DNA of 64,000 nt from Rhizobium leguminosarum (GTDB lineage Bacteria; Pseudomonadota; Alphaproteobacteria; Rhizobiales; Rhizobiaceae), in assembly GCF_017876795.1 (NCBI RefSeq), contig NZ_JAGIOR010000001.1, forward strand, positions 3,126,501 through 3,190,500, written 5' to 3'. Shown piece after piece: positions 29,251-38,542 of the stretch (positions within the stretch are counted from its first letter, which is position 1; each line of letters begins with the position of its first letter). Both the position numbers and the translations under genes were made by a program. The notes under the pieces were generated by a model, which saw nothing but the letters and a program-made list of their open reading frames with translations, ran no database searches and was not told the origin of the DNA.

Positions 29251-31272
29251 TCAGGCGAATTCCATGATCACGGCATCGACCGCCAGGCTTTCGCCGGCCG
29301 CGGCATTGATCTTCGAGACGACGAGATCGCGGTCGGCGCGCAGCACGTTTTCCATCTTCATCGCCTCGACGATCGCAAGCGTCTCGCCTGCCTTGACCTC
29401 CTGGCCCTCGGCAACCGCGATGGAAACGACGAGGCCGGGCATCGGGCAAAGCAGCAGTTTGGAGGTATCGGGCGGCAGCTTCACCGGCATCAGTCGGTCG
29501 AGCTCGGCATGACGCGGCGAAAAGACTTTGGCCGTCACCGAAAGTCCCTGCCAGTCGATGCGCAACCCGTTGAGGACGGGACGGATCTGCGCGGTGATAG
29601 TACGGCCGCCTACCTTGCCGCTCCAGACGGGATCGCCCGGTCTCCAATCGGTGACAACACTGATGCTCTCGCCTCCAATCGTCCCCTCGATCGCCATCTC
29701 CATATCGAAGGGGATGGTGACGAGGCCATCGAGCAACCTGACAGCCACATGATGATCGCCGATCTTGACTACCCAGTGCTCGCGCAGCGCACCCGATGCG
29801 GCGCGCAGGCGATCGGCGAAATGCTCACGCCGGTTCGTCTCGATCAGGCAGGCGGACAGAGCTATGGCGGCAAGCGTGGCCTCTTCCGGGCGGTCCGGTT
29901 TCATCGGCGCGAAACCGTCGGGATATTCCTCGGCGATAAAGCCGGTAGACAGCCGGCCCTCGCGCCAGCGCGGATGTTTCATCAACGCCGCCAGGAACGG
30001 GACATTGTGCTCGATGCCGTCGACGACGAAACCGTCGAGCGCCTGGCCCATGGCCTCGATCGCTTCGACCCGCGTCGGCGCCCAGGTGCAGAGCTTGGCG
30101 ATCATCGGATCGTAATACATCGAGATCTCGGCGCCTTCGAAGACGCCGGTATCGTTGCGGACGACGACATTGCCGGTGCGGCCTTCGGCCGGCGGGCGGT
30201 AGCGCGTCAGGCGGCCGATCGAGGGCAGGAAGTTGCGATAGGGGTCTTCGGCATAGAGCCGGCTTTCGATCGCCCAGCCGTCGAGCCTGATGTCTTCCTG
30301 GGTGAGGGGAAGGGGCTCTCCCGCTGCGACACGGATCATCTGCTCGACGAGATCGATGCCGGTGACGAGTTCGGTAACCGGATGTTCGACCTGCAGACGG
30401 GTGTTCATTTCGAGGAAATAGAAACTGCGGTCGCGGTCGACAATGAATTCGACGGTGCCGGCGCTCTGGTAATCGACCGCTCTCGCCAGCGCTACCGATT
30501 GTTCGCCCATCGCCTTGCGGGTTTTCTTGTCGAGGAAGGGCGAGGGCGCCTCTTCCGCCACCTTCTGGTTCCGCCGCTGGATCGAGCATTCGCGTTCGCC
30601 GAGATAGACGACGTTGCCATGTGCATCGGCCAGCACCTGGATCTCGATGTGGCGCGGCTCGACGATGAACTTCTCGATGAAGATGCGGTCGTCGCCGAAG
30701 GAGTTCTTCGCCTCCGAGCGGGCGCGCTCGTAGCCGTCGCGCACCTCGGCCTCATTCCAGGCAATGCGCATGCCCTTGCCGCCGCCGCCGGCCGATGCCT
30801 TGATCATGACGGGATAACCGATCCCGCCTGATATCACTTCCGCGTGGGCGGCATCCTCGATAACGCCGAGATGGCCGGGCACTGTGGACACGCCGGCGGC
30901 ATTGGCGAATTTCTTCGATTCGATCTTGTCGCCCATCGCCATGATGGCCTTCGGCTTCGGGCCGATGAAGACGATGCCCTGCTTTTCCAGCCCAGCGCAG
31001 AAGGAGGCGCGCTCGGACAGGAAGCCGTAGCCCGGATGCACCGCCTCGGCGCCGGTTGCCTTGCAGGCGGCGATGATCTTTTCAGCAACCAGGTAGCTCT
31101 CGGAGGCTGCGGCCGGGCCGATATGAACGGCCTCGTCGGCCATCTCGACATGCAGCGCGTCCCGATCCGCATCCGAATAGACCGCAACGGTCAAAATACC
31201 CATGCGGCGCGCGGTCTTGATCACGCGGCAGGCGATTTCGCCGCGATTCGCGATCAGGATTTTCTTGAACAT
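29251..31272 (-). CDS. pccA: Propionyl-CoA carboxylase alpha subunit (biotin carboxylase and biotin carrier)
   Basis: Carboxylates its own biotin with ATP and bicarbonate for the PccB subunit. The 673-residue protein begins with the biotin carboxylase domain (FKKILIANRGEIACRVI, then IKASAGGGGKGMRI for ATP, then FLEMNTRLQVEHPVTE). A linker/BT domain follows at about 450-590. The C-terminal biotinyl domain has the biotinylated lysine K639 in EAMKMEN. ATG 31272 is chosen; the in-frame extension upstream runs through a hairpin. It is on the opposite strand to pccB, 3.2 kb away. Confidence 0.94.
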   Translation of the reverse strand: MFKKILIANRGEIACRVIKTARRMGILTVAVYSDADRDALHVEMADEAVHIGPAAASESYLVAEKIIAACKATGAEAVHPGYGFLSERASFCAGLEKQGIVFIGPKPKAIMAMGDKIESKKFANAAGVSTVPGHLGVIEDAAHAEVISGGIGYPVMIKASAGGGGKGMRIAWNEAEVRDGYERARSEAKNSFGDDRIFIEKFIVEPRHIEIQVLADAHGNVVYLGERECSIQRRNQKVAEEAPSPFLDKKTRKAMGEQSVALARAVDYQSAGTVEFIVDRDRSFYFLEMNTRLQVEHPVTELVTGIDLVEQMIRVAAGEPLPLTQEDIRLDGWAIESRLYAEDPYRNFLPSIGRLTRYRPPAEGRTGNVVVRNDTGVFEGAEISMYYDPMIAKLCTWAPTRVEAIEAMGQALDGFVVDGIEHNVPFLAALMKHPRWREGRLSTGFIAEEYPDGFAPMKPDRPEEATLAAIALSACLIETNRREHFADRLRAASGALREHWVVKIGDHHVAVRLLDGLVTIPFDMEMAIEGTIGGESISVVTDWRPGDPVWSGKVGGRTITAQIRPVLNGLRIDWQGLSVTAKVFSPRHAELDRLMPVKLPPDTSKLLLCPMPGLVVSIAVAEGQEVKAGETLAIVEAMKMENVLRADRDLVVSKINAAAGESLAVDAVIMEFA

Positions 31273-31290
31273 CGAGACTCCACCCAGAAA

Positions 31291-31328
31291 TGCGTTCCGG
31301 AGTTTTACGCATAAAACACCGGAACGCA
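31291..31328. other. Long palindrome in the pccA leader
   Basis: TGCGTTCCGG (31291-31300) pairs with CCGGAACGCA (31319-31328); inside, GTTTT pairs with AAAAC around ACGCAT. The 38-bp structure lies 18 bp upstream of pccA and 19 bp downstream of the preceding gene's stop. It may be that gene's terminator (the tail is only weakly T-rich), an operator for pccA or a dispersed repeat. Confidence 0.55.
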
Positions 31329-31347
31329 CAATCAGGCTTGAGCAGTG

Positions 31348-32052
31348 TCAGGCGACCGCCGCCTGCGAGACGGGTTCCTCGTCGACGATGCGCAGCCAGC
31401 GGCTGCGCCGCGGCTCGGAATAGTCGCGCAGCTGGACGGCGGCCATGATGCCGGCCCAGTGCGGATGATTGGCGCCGGGCAGCGTCGCCTGCTCGATCTG
31501 CTGGAGCACGCCGTATTCGACCGACGAGACGGGGATGACGCCGCCTTCGGCGACGCTTCTGAAGATACGCATGGCAAAATCGACGTCCTGGCGAGTAATA
31601 CCCCGGCGATCGACGGCACGCGACAGCTTGTAACCACCGATATTGTCGGTGATCGCCACCCGGAGCTGGTCGAGGGCGAGCGCTCTCAATTCACCCGGGA
31701 CATCGGTCGACATCTCCATGATGTGGAGAATGAGCTCGAGTTCCAGCGCCGAGTTGACGACACCGTCGGTCGTGAACATGCGCATGATCCAGGCGACGTT
31801 GATTTCATCAAGCGAGCCTTGCGGATAAGTGTAATGGACGATGAAACCGGCGAGCTGCTCGACGAAGAAAGCGTTCCAGGCAGCGCATTTTTCAGGGCAG
31901 GAATTGTTGAGCGCCAACATCGCCACGACATCGTCGGATGTCCGGATACCCTCCGGAAAAGCATGTTTGCGCAATAGCATTATATCTTCGGCCGTCAGCC
32001 GATGCTTGCCGGCCACGACACAGGCCGGAAAAGCGAGACGAAATTCGCTCAT
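31348..32052 (-). CDS. Hypothetical protein upstream of pccA
   Basis: The 234-residue soluble protein starts at ATG 32052 (MSEFRLAFPACVVAGKHRLTAEDI). It has no signal peptide or membrane segment and appears mostly helical. Cysteines occur in ACVV and NNSCPEKCAAW. I recognise no domain. It reads in the same direction as pccA with 75 bp between, so the two may be cotranscribed, although the palindrome between them argues for a transcript boundary. Codon use matches neighbouring housekeeping genes, so the gene is very likely real. Confidence 0.75.
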   Translation of the reverse strand: MSEFRLAFPACVVAGKHRLTAEDIMLLRKHAFPEGIRTSDDVVAMLALNNSCPEKCAAWNAFFVEQLAGFIVHYTYPQGSLDEINVAWIMRMFTTDGVVNSALELELILHIMEMSTDVPGELRALALDQLRVAITDNIGGYKLSRAVDRRGITRQDVDFAMRIFRSVAEGGVIPVSSVEYGVLQQIEQATLPGANHPHWAGIMAAVQLRDYSEPRRSRWLRIVDEEPVSQAAVA

Positions 32053-32116
32053 GTTTTAACTCCAGGCTTCATCATGAAGCCGAAGACAGTTTTAGCGCCT
32101 GCGAATTGACGATCCC

Positions 32117-33076
32117 TCAAGAAGAGGAGTTAACCCGATATTCCCCGGTTGAGGAAGATTTTAACGATTGCGCCTGCAGCCGCTCTCGCCAGATGATGAA
32201 GAGGCCCGATGCGACGATGATGAAGATGCCGATCCATTTGGAAAAGCTGGGGAAATCATTGAACAGCGCATAGCCGAGAACGGTCGCCGAGATGATCTCG
32301 AAATATTGGAACGGCGCAAGCAGCGACAACGGCGCGAGGCGGAAAGCCCGGACGATGAGCATATGCGCATATCCCGAGATCGAGCCGAGGGCGAGAAGCA
32401 GGACAAGACCGAGGCCGGAGGCGGGCAGAGAGACGGCAAAATCGACATTGCCGGAACTGCTTCCGACGAAAAGGGCCGCCGCCATGAAGACCGTTCCGCC
32501 GATGCCGGCCATCGTCTGCATGGTCAGCGGCGAATCGGCCTCACCGATGGCGCGGTTGAGGAACAGATAGAGCGAGAACAGAAAAGCGCAGGCGACCGGC
32601 AGCAGCGCCTTCAGGCCGAAGATCTCGTAACTCGGCTGAATGACGATCATCGCGCCGCCGAAACCGACGACGATCGCCATCCAGCGCCGCCAGCCGACCT
32701 TCTCGCCGAGGAACAGCGCCGACATGGCCGTCAGCATGAAGGGTTCGACGAAATAAATCGCGAAGACATCGGCAAGCGGCATGTATTTGACGGCGACGAA
32801 GAAAAGCAGGCTCGCGCCACCGTGCAGTACGCCGCGCAGCAGGTTCATCCAAGGCCGTTGAGCCGAAAGCGCCTTCAGCCCGAAAAGGGCAAAGAGGATC
32901 GGCAGGGTGCAGGCGATCTGGAAGAAGAATCGGTAGAAGGTCACCTGGCCCGGCGACATCGCCTCGAAGGTCGCCATGTATTTGGCGATGGCATCCATGA
33001 TCGGCAGGATCAGCATGGCGCCGGACATGATCGCCATGCCCTGCAGGGAATTTTGATGGGCTGGATGCTCTGTCAT
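32117..33076 (-). CDS. DMT-superfamily (EamA) transporter
   Basis: The 319-residue inner-membrane protein has about ten transmembrane helices in two EamA repeats (residues about 10-145 and 160-300). Typical pieces are GAMLILPIMDAIAKYMATFEAMSPGQ-type helix 1 (in parts), ALFLGEKVGWRRWMAIVVGFGG at the first repeat end, and the matching second-repeat helices ending in WRERL. The substrate cannot be predicted. ATG 33076 gives a short cytosolic tail before helix 1. Confidence 0.88.
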   Translation of the reverse strand: MTEHPAHQNSLQGMAIMSGAMLILPIMDAIAKYMATFEAMSPGQVTFYRFFFQIACTLPILFALFGLKALSAQRPWMNLLRGVLHGGASLLFFVAVKYMPLADVFAIYFVEPFMLTAMSALFLGEKVGWRRWMAIVVGFGGAMIVIQPSYEIFGLKALLPVACAFLFSLYLFLNRAIGEADSPLTMQTMAGIGGTVFMAAALFVGSSSGNVDFAVSLPASGLGLVLLLALGSISGYAHMLIVRAFRLAPLSLLAPFQYFEIISATVLGYALFNDFPSFSKWIGIFIIVASGLFIIWRERLQAQSLKSSSTGEYRVNSSS

Positions 33077-33204
33077 GGCGGCCGATTCTTGGCAGGGACG
33101 ACGCCATCAACCATGAGAAGGCCGGTCGATCAAGCCGAGCAACCGCAAATAGCTTCGAGGTAAAATCGAAATCGTCGCTTAGAAAGCGATTCCCAGAAGG
33201 GAAA

Positions 33205-33289
33205 TGGTGCGGTCGAGAAGACTCGAACTTCCACGGGTTGCCCCACAGCGACCTCAACGCTGCGCGTCTACCAATTCCGCCACGACCGC
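33205..33289 (-). tRNA. tRNA-Leu, anticodon GAG
   Basis: On the minus strand the 7-bp acceptor GCGGTCG/CGACCGC closes the molecule. The D loop has AATTGGTAGA, the anticodon stem CAGCG/CGCTG encloses TTGAGGT with anticodon GAG, and a long variable arm (class II) follows. The T loop reads TTCGAGT. The discriminator A and an encoded CCA end it. The long variable arm and GAG anticodon make it leucine (CUC/CUU codons). It is about 180 bp upstream of the divergent lipB. Confidence 0.97.
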
Positions 33290-33471
33290 ATCGTGGTAGG
33301 TGCCGATTTGCGTCGGCGGGGCAGCATGTAGCAAAAGCATTTGGGGTGCACAAGGGCGATATGACAGTTTTTTTCAAAACCGGTCACAGCATTTGAATTG
33401 CCCCCGAAACGGGTCCATATAGCTGTCCTGCCGCCCCCTTTTGTCAGGCATTTCGGGGAGAGCGGCAAGGA

Positions 33472-34191
33472 ATGGCCATGCTTCGCACCGATCTCGAATT
33501 CTCCATGCTCCCGAATCTCGGCACCCGCCCGGTGCGTTGGCGTATCGCCGATGGTCTCGTTCCTTATGAGGAGGCGGTGGAGACAATGGAGCGCGAGGTG
33601 GCGTTGATATCAGATGGCGGCGATGAGCTCGTCTGGCTCGTCGAACATCCGCCGCTCTATACCGCCGGCACCAGCGCCAATGCCAGGGATCTCGTCCAGC
33701 CGGACCGTTTCCCGGTCTTTGCCACGGGGCGCGGCGGTGAATATACCTATCATGGGCCTGGCCAGCGCGTCGCCTATGTGATGCTCGACCTGAAGCGCAG
33801 GCGCCAGGACGTGCGCGCCTTCGTCACCGCGCTTGAAGATGTCGTCATCCGCACGCTCGACATGATGAATGTGCGCGGCGAGCGACGTGAAGATCGCGTC
33901 GGCGTCTGGGTGCGCCGGCCGGAAAAGCCGTTGCTTCCCGATGGGACGATGGCAGAGGACAAGATCGCCGCCCTCGGCATAAGGCTGCGGAAATGGGTGA
34001 CCTTCCACGGATTGTCGCTCAACGTCGATCCCGATCTCGATCATTTCGGCGGCATCGTGCCCTGCGGGATTTCGGCCTATGGCGTCACCAGCCTCGTCGA
34101 TCTCGGCTTGCTTGTGATGATGGCTGATGTCGATATCCGGCTGCGCACCGCCTTCGAGGCGGTTTTCGGCGAAACGACGAGCGAAAACTGA
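33472..34191 (+). CDS. lipB: Octanoyl-(acyl-carrier-protein) transferase LipB
   Basis: Moves octanoyl from ACP to lipoyl domains, the first step of lipoate making; GcvH in this window is a client. The 239-residue protein has [30 protein letters not shown], the catalytic lysine K164 in [11 protein letters not shown] and the thioester cysteine C198 in [15 protein letters not shown]. The start is ATG 33472 or ATG 33478; both fit the AAGG ribosome site. It is usually followed by lipA elsewhere; here it is not. Confidence 0.95.
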   Translation: MAMLRTDLEFSMLPNLGTRPVRWRIADGLVPYEEAVETMEREVALISDGGDELVWLVEHPPLYTAGTSANARDLVQPDRFPVFATGRGGEYTYHGPGQRVAYVMLDLKRRRQDVRAFVTALEDVVIRTLDMMNVRGERREDRVGVWVRRPEKPLLPDGTMAEDKIAALGIRLRKWVTFHGLSLNVDPDLDHFGGIVPCGISAYGVTSLVDLGLLVMMADVDIRLRTAFEAVFGETTSEN

Positions 34192-34344
34192 CCGTTGCCG
34201 ACGGCAATTTGGTACCTTTCACCGCTAGATTCTGCAGTGAGGATCGGCAAGGTAAGAACGTCCGCAACGAAAGCTTTAACTTATTATTAGCGCTGCCGCA
34301 TGTATATGACACCATAATCTCGTGATGCGGAAGTCTTGCAAATA

Positions 34345-34989
34345 ATGAAAAAACAGGCAGCGGCAAGCTGGTCATTTTTCGATGTGTATTTCGTTCTCGA
34401 CATTCTCGAGAAAGTCCTCATCGGTTATTTCTTCGTTGCGATCGTCATGCGTATGCTGCCGCAGATGCAGGACAACAGGGCGATCATCGACGGCCTGCTG
34501 CTGGTCTCCGAGGCGGCCGCCGCCTTCCTGATCCTGACGCGCCGGCCGACGAGAAATGCGTCACTGCGCCTGTTTGACTGGATGGTCACTGCCATCGGCA
34601 CGCTCTTCCCGTTGCTCGTCTCCCCATCCGCGACAGAGCCGCTTGCGCCGCTCGCATTCTGCGGCTCGGCGATGGCACTCGGCTTTGTGCTGCAGATATC
34701 GGCAAAGCTGTCATTGCGGCGAAGCTTCGGCCTGGTGCCGGCCAATCGCGGTATCAAGGTCGGCGGACCCTACAAGTTTGTCCGCCATCCGATGTATGCG
34801 GGTTATCTGATGACACATATCGGATTCTTCATGGCTCACCCGAGCCTTTGGAATTTTGCCATCTATGCAACGGCGCTTGCCGCACAATGTTTCCGCCTCT
34901 TGGCGGAGGAGCGTCTGCTCCAGCAGGATCCTGCCTACACGGCCTTCATGGCTACGACGCGCTACCGGCTGGTTCCATTCGTGTTCTAA
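34345..34989 (+). CDS. Isoprenylcysteine carboxyl methyltransferase-like membrane protein
   Basis: The 214-residue integral membrane protein has five to six hydrophobic segments and the ICMT/PEMT-like C-terminal motif GGPYKFVRHPMYAGYL, then the acidic LLAEERLLQQDPAYTAFM and RYRLVPF. This domain binds S-adenosylmethionine in related methyltransferases. Bacterial members modify lipids or have unknown targets. ATG 34345 is used. A rho-independent terminator follows. Confidence 0.88.
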   Translation: MKKQAAASWSFFDVYFVLDILEKVLIGYFFVAIVMRMLPQMQDNRAIIDGLLLVSEAAAAFLILTRRPTRNASLRLFDWMVTAIGTLFPLLVSPSATEPLAPLAFCGSAMALGFVLQISAKLSLRRSFGLVPANRGIKVGGPYKFVRHPMYAGYLMTHIGFFMAHPSLWNFAIYATALAAQCFRLLAEERLLQQDPAYTAFMATTRYRLVPFVF

Positions 34990-35016
34990 GACGAAAAAGA
35001 GCGGATTGAAAAAGAG

Positions 35017-35042
35017 AAGGGCCGGATTCCGGCCCTTTCTTT
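35017..35042 (+). terminator. Rho-independent terminator
   Basis: AAGGGCCGG pairs with CCGGCCCTT around a short loop, followed by TCTTTTGTTT. It ends the ICMT-like gene and could also serve the convergent gene at 35051. Confidence 0.85.
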
Positions 35043-35050
35043 TGTTTGGA

Positions 35051-35416
35051 TCAATGCGTCGCGCGGCACGCGTCGGTGCGGGAGGCGCCGCTGTCGGCAC
35101 CCTTGGTGTGGGAGCCGCTCGGGCCAATCATGCTGTGGCATGGGGGCAGGGCGTTGATGCTTGCCGTAGCGGTCTTGTCGACGGCAGGGGCCGCCATCGC
35201 GCTCGGGGCGAAGCCGTCGCTGTCATTGGTATAATCGCTGGAATAGGTCGGTGCCTTGCGGTGGGTGTAGTGGACGGGGGCCGGCTTCGACATCGGGCTC
35301 GGTGAAAAGCCGTCGCTATCGTTGGTATAGTCGTCGGAATAGGTCGGCTGGGCGAAGGCAGCGCCTGCAAGGCTGACGGCGAACAGGGATGCCGCGAGGG
35401 CAAATTTGATGCGCAT
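35051..35416 (-). CDS. Small exported protein with internal repeat
   Basis: The 121-residue product has a clear signal peptide (MRIKFALAASLFAVSLAGAAFAQ, cut after AFA). The mature part holds two copies of a 19-residue unit, PTYSDDYTNDSDGF-SPSPM at about 24-42 and PTYSSDYTNDSDGF-APSAM at about 56-74, joined by a KPAPVHYTHRKA linker. The C-terminal tail has two cysteines (PPCHS and DACRATH). I do not recognise a family. The acidic YTNDSDGF units could bind metal or surface polymers, but this is guesswork. ATG 35416 follows a GAGGAG site. Confidence 0.75.
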   Translation of the reverse strand: MRIKFALAASLFAVSLAGAAFAQPTYSDDYTNDSDGFSPSPMSKPAPVHYTHRKAPTYSSDYTNDSDGFAPSAMAAPAVDKTATASINALPPCHSMIGPSGSHTKGADSGASRTDACRATH

Positions 35417-35747
35417 GGGTCTATCTCCTCAATCTACTGTTGAATTTCACAACATAAGCTAACCCTCGGCACCTACGAGTTCGCGCCCCAATTCAGGCAA
35501 TTTTGTGAAAAAATGGCGGCGTGGCCGCGACCTTTTGTCCGAATGAAATCACAGTGTTGTCACCGAAATTGACGTTCTCGTTACACAAGCCGCCTAAGCA
35601 AAAGCACTAAATACGGCATTCAAAAGAATATATTGCGATGCAATCTGAAATTGTTAACTTTTGGTAATGTTGGCCGACTGAAATTTTGATTGGGGCGGCC
35701 GGGAGGCATCGATGCCTCCCGCGTGATTTCCGTATCTTGGTGCGCGA
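35417..35747. other. Intergenic region between the exported protein and the BON gene
   Basis: This 331-bp stretch is richer in A and T than its surroundings and has no credible gene. It holds the promoter of the minus-strand exported-protein gene, including a small inverted repeat TGTTG-N7-CAACA at 35438-35454. A perfect 20-bp palindrome GGGAGGCATC/GATGCCTCCC lies at 35700-35719 and may end the BON gene transcript. Confidence 0.6.
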
Positions 35748-36257
35748 TCAGTCCTCGTTCGGGATATGCGCGTCGACACCGGTCAGCTGCAATTTATTGC
35801 GGACATGGTGGACACCGTCGACCGAAAGCGCACCGAGTTCGACCTTGCGGGCGATGCCGATCGTTTCCACCGAACCTTCCAGGGTGACGACGTGTCCGTC
35901 GGCATGAACCTCAATGCTATTGATGTCGACCTCGGGAATATTTTCGAGATTGTCGTTCACCCGTGCTTCGAGGTCGTCGCTTTCATCGCGGTCGATGGTA
36001 TCGGCGCGCAGCGAATCCTTCAGGCGGTTCTCGTTGCCGTCTGCATCCGTGCCGTCGATCCGGAAGCCTTTGTTGGGATCGCTGTCGAAATTTGCCGCGG
36101 TCTCGCCATAGGGGCGGTTTGCCGGGTCGGCGCCGGTGGCGTCGGCATAGGGCCAGCCGTCGTCGAGATTGCGTTCCTCGAGGTCGCGATAATCTTCCTC
36201 CCGGGAAAGCTCAGGCTTCTCCCGGGAAAACTGGGTCTTGTCACCGATCCTTGCCAT
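35748..36257 (-). CDS. BON-domain protein
   Basis: The 169-residue protein has an acidic, charged N-terminal half (residues 1-85, rich in D, E and R) and a C-terminal BON domain: LEARVNDNLENIPEVDINSIEVHADGHVVTLEGSV-type (in parts), then IARKVELGALSVDGVHHVRNKL. BON domains bind phospholipid or surface ligands, often under osmotic stress. There is no signal peptide, so it may be cytoplasmic. ATG 36257 (MARIGDKTQ) is used. Confidence 0.85.
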   Translation of the reverse strand: MARIGDKTQFSREKPELSREEDYRDLEERNLDDGWPYADATGADPANRPYGETAANFDSDPNKGFRIDGTDADGNENRLKDSLRADTIDRDESDDLEARVNDNLENIPEVDINSIEVHADGHVVTLEGSVETIGIARKVELGALSVDGVHHVRNKLQLTGVDAHIPNED

Positions 36258-36368
36258 TGCGGTCGCTCCTTGTTTCGCTGAGGGGGTTTCTCTGCAGGGG
36301 GTTCTCTGCGGGAAACGCCGGCAGTGGCGAATGGTTCGGTGCAGGTGGCGATTTGTCAGGCTTGATCG

Positions 36369-36863
36369 TCAGGTTGGCGTCTTTTCCCATTTTTTCACGA
36401 GACGGTCGCGTTTCAGCCGCGAGAGGCGCTGGAGCCAGAAAATGCCGTCGAGCTGGTCGACCTCGTGCTGGATGCAAATGGCGTGGAAATCTTCGGCTGC
36501 CTCCTCGTGCACGATGCCCTCGGCATTCTGGTAACGGAGGCGGATCGCGCGCGGCCGTGTGACCTCTTCAGTGGCGCCGGGCATGGAGACGCTGCCTTCG
36601 GCATGGCGCATCGTCTCGTTCGACAACCATGTGATCTCCGGGTTGACGTAGAGCCGCACGCCGTCTGTCTTGTCGAGTTCCAGCACCGTCACACGGCTGA
36701 AGACGCCGATATGGGCGGCGGTGATGCCGACGCCGGGTGCCGCCCGCATCGTCGCCAGCAGGTAGTCTGCAAGCTCGGCGAGCGACGAATCGAAGGCTGT
36801 CACCGGCGCGCAGACCGTCTTCAGACCAGGATGCGGATAGCGCAGAATCGGACGGATGGGCAT
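36369..36863 (-). CDS. Peptide deformylase-like protein lacking metal ligands
   Basis: The 164-residue protein has the peptide deformylase fold length and order, but the three catalytic motifs are altered. Motif I reads GVGITAAHIG (His at position 51 where Gln is normal). Motif II reads EGSVS (Ser91 replaces the metal-binding Cys). Motif III reads QHEVDQL (Gln137 replaces the second metal His). Two of three metal ligands are missing, so classical deformylase activity is unlikely. The rest is intact and unmutated by stops, so it is a conserved gene with another role, not a pseudogene. An active def gene must lie elsewhere. Confidence 0.85.
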   Translation of the reverse strand: MPIRPILRYPHPGLKTVCAPVTAFDSSLAELADYLLATMRAAPGVGITAAHIGVFSRVTVLELDKTDGVRLYVNPEITWLSNETMRHAEGSVSMPGATEEVTRPRAIRLRYQNAEGIVHEEAAEDFHAICIQHEVDQLDGIFWLQRLSRLKRDRLVKKWEKTPT

Positions 36864-37113
36864 GGGGCGGGCTTTCTTTGCTTAGACGGGGCTTGGCCGG
36901 TCGGCGAAACTATCGCCGGCCGCGGGCATTGTCATCAGGAGGCAGGTTTGCGGCTTTACGGCAGGAATGCTTTGGGCTAGCAGAAGCATGAATTCCCACC
37001 GCGGGCGCCTCGCGCGGGATTCGCTTATCTGCTTGTTGACAATGTGTTTTCGGCCGACATTGCGAATGTGGCGCTGTAGTCGTTGAAATTCGAACCAGAT
37101 GCGAGGGCGGCAG

Positions 37114-38529
37114 ATGACGACGACCGATGGGGAAGACCGCATCCGCAGGCGTCCCGAGGACGAGGAAGCCGATATCTACGACGAGGACGGCAATGTCCGC
37201 AGCGATTTCCTGGCGCTGGTCGGCGCCGCGATCGCCGACCGCGACACGCTGTTCCTGCGCCAGAATGTTGCCCGCCTGCATGAATCCGAAATAGGCGACC
37301 TGCTGGAAGCCATCCAGCCGGACCAGCGCCTGGCGCTGGTGCGCCTGCTCGGCGAAGATTTCGACATGACGGCGTTGACCGAGGTCGACGAGGCGATCCG
37401 CCGCGAGATCGTCGACCAGATGCCGAACGAGCAGATCGCCGCCGCGATCGGCGATCTCGATTCGGACGACGCCGTCTACATTCTCGAAGATCTCGACAAG
37501 GAAGACCGGGAAGAGATCCTCGCTCAGCTGCCGTTTACCGAGCGGGTCAGGCTGCGTCGGGCGCTGGACTATCCCGAAAGCTCGGCCGGGCGCCGCATGC
37601 AGACGGAATTCGTCGCCGTGCCGCCGTTCTGGACTGTGGGACAGACGATCGACTACATGCGTGACGAGGAGGATCTTCCCTATTCCTTCTCGCAGATCTT
37701 CGTCATCGATCCGACCTTCAAGCTGCTCGGCGCCGTCGATCTCGACCAGATTCTGCGTACCAAGCGACAGACGAAGATCGAGCAGATCATGCGCGAGACC
37801 AATCATCCGGTTCCGGCCGAGATGGACCAGGAGGAGGCCGCTCAGCTGTTCGAGCAGTATGACCTTCTCTCGGCCGCCGTCGTCGACGAGAACGGCCGGC
37901 TGGTCGGCGTGCTGACGATCGACGACGTCGTCGACGTCATCCACGAGGAGGCTGACGAGGACATCAAGCGCCTTGGCGGCGTCGGCGACGAAGAGCTTTC
38001 GGACAATGTGCTTTCGACGGCGCGTTCGCGTTTCCTGTGGCTTTTGATCAACCTCGGCACGGCAATGCTGTCTGCCAGCGTCATCGGACTGTTCGACGCC
38101 TCGATCGAGAAGATGATCGCACTTGCCGTGCTGATGCCGATCGTCGCCTCGATGGGCGGCAATGCCGGCACGCAGACGATGACGGTGACGGTGCGCGCGC
38201 TGGCCACCCGCGATCTCGACATCTACAATGCCGGCCGCATCATCCGCAGGGAGGCCGGCGTCGGTATCCTCAACGGCATCGTTTTCGCGACGATCATGGG
38301 CTTGATTGCCGGCACCTGGTTCCACGATTACCAGCTCGGCGGGGTGATCGCGGCGGCGATGATCATCAATCTGATGGCGGCGGCGCTTGCCGGCATCCTG
38401 CTGCCATTGCTGCTGGATAAGGTGGGAGCCGACCCGGCAATCGCCTCCTCGGTCTTCGTGACGACGGTGACCGACTGTACCGGCTTCTTCGCCTTCCTCG
38501 GCATCGCCACATGGTGGTTCGGCATCTGA
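37114..38529 (+). CDS. mgtE: Magnesium transporter MgtE
   Basis: Inner-membrane magnesium channel of 471 residues. The N-terminal MgtE domain (LLEAIQPDQRLALVRLL through PESSAGRRMQTEFV) is followed by two CBS domains (about residues 140-260) that gate the channel by magnesium. The C-terminal five helices include the pore motif PIVASMGGNAGTQTMTV. ATG 37114 follows GAGGGCGGCAG; ATG 37099 would add five residues. A weak promoter-like TTGACA lies at 37036. Confidence 0.95.
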   Translation: MTTTDGEDRIRRRPEDEEADIYDEDGNVRSDFLALVGAAIADRDTLFLRQNVARLHESEIGDLLEAIQPDQRLALVRLLGEDFDMTALTEVDEAIRREIVDQMPNEQIAAAIGDLDSDDAVYILEDLDKEDREEILAQLPFTERVRLRRALDYPESSAGRRMQTEFVAVPPFWTVGQTIDYMRDEEDLPYSFSQIFVIDPTFKLLGAVDLDQILRTKRQTKIEQIMRETNHPVPAEMDQEEAAQLFEQYDLLSAAVVDENGRLVGVLTIDDVVDVIHEEADEDIKRLGGVGDEELSDNVLSTARSRFLWLLINLGTAMLSASVIGLFDASIEKMIALAVLMPIVASMGGNAGTQTMTVTVRALATRDLDIYNAGRIIRREAGVGILNGIVFATIMGLIAGTWFHDYQLGGVIAAAMIINLMAAALAGILLPLLLDKVGADPAIASSVFVTTVTDCTGFFAFLGIATWWFGI

Positions 38530-38542
38530 GCTGCTGATCAAA

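Noticed and set aside
36910-38541. A 543-codon minus-strand frame opposite mgtE
   Set aside because: Composition typical of a shadow frame; mgtE motifs are unambiguous.
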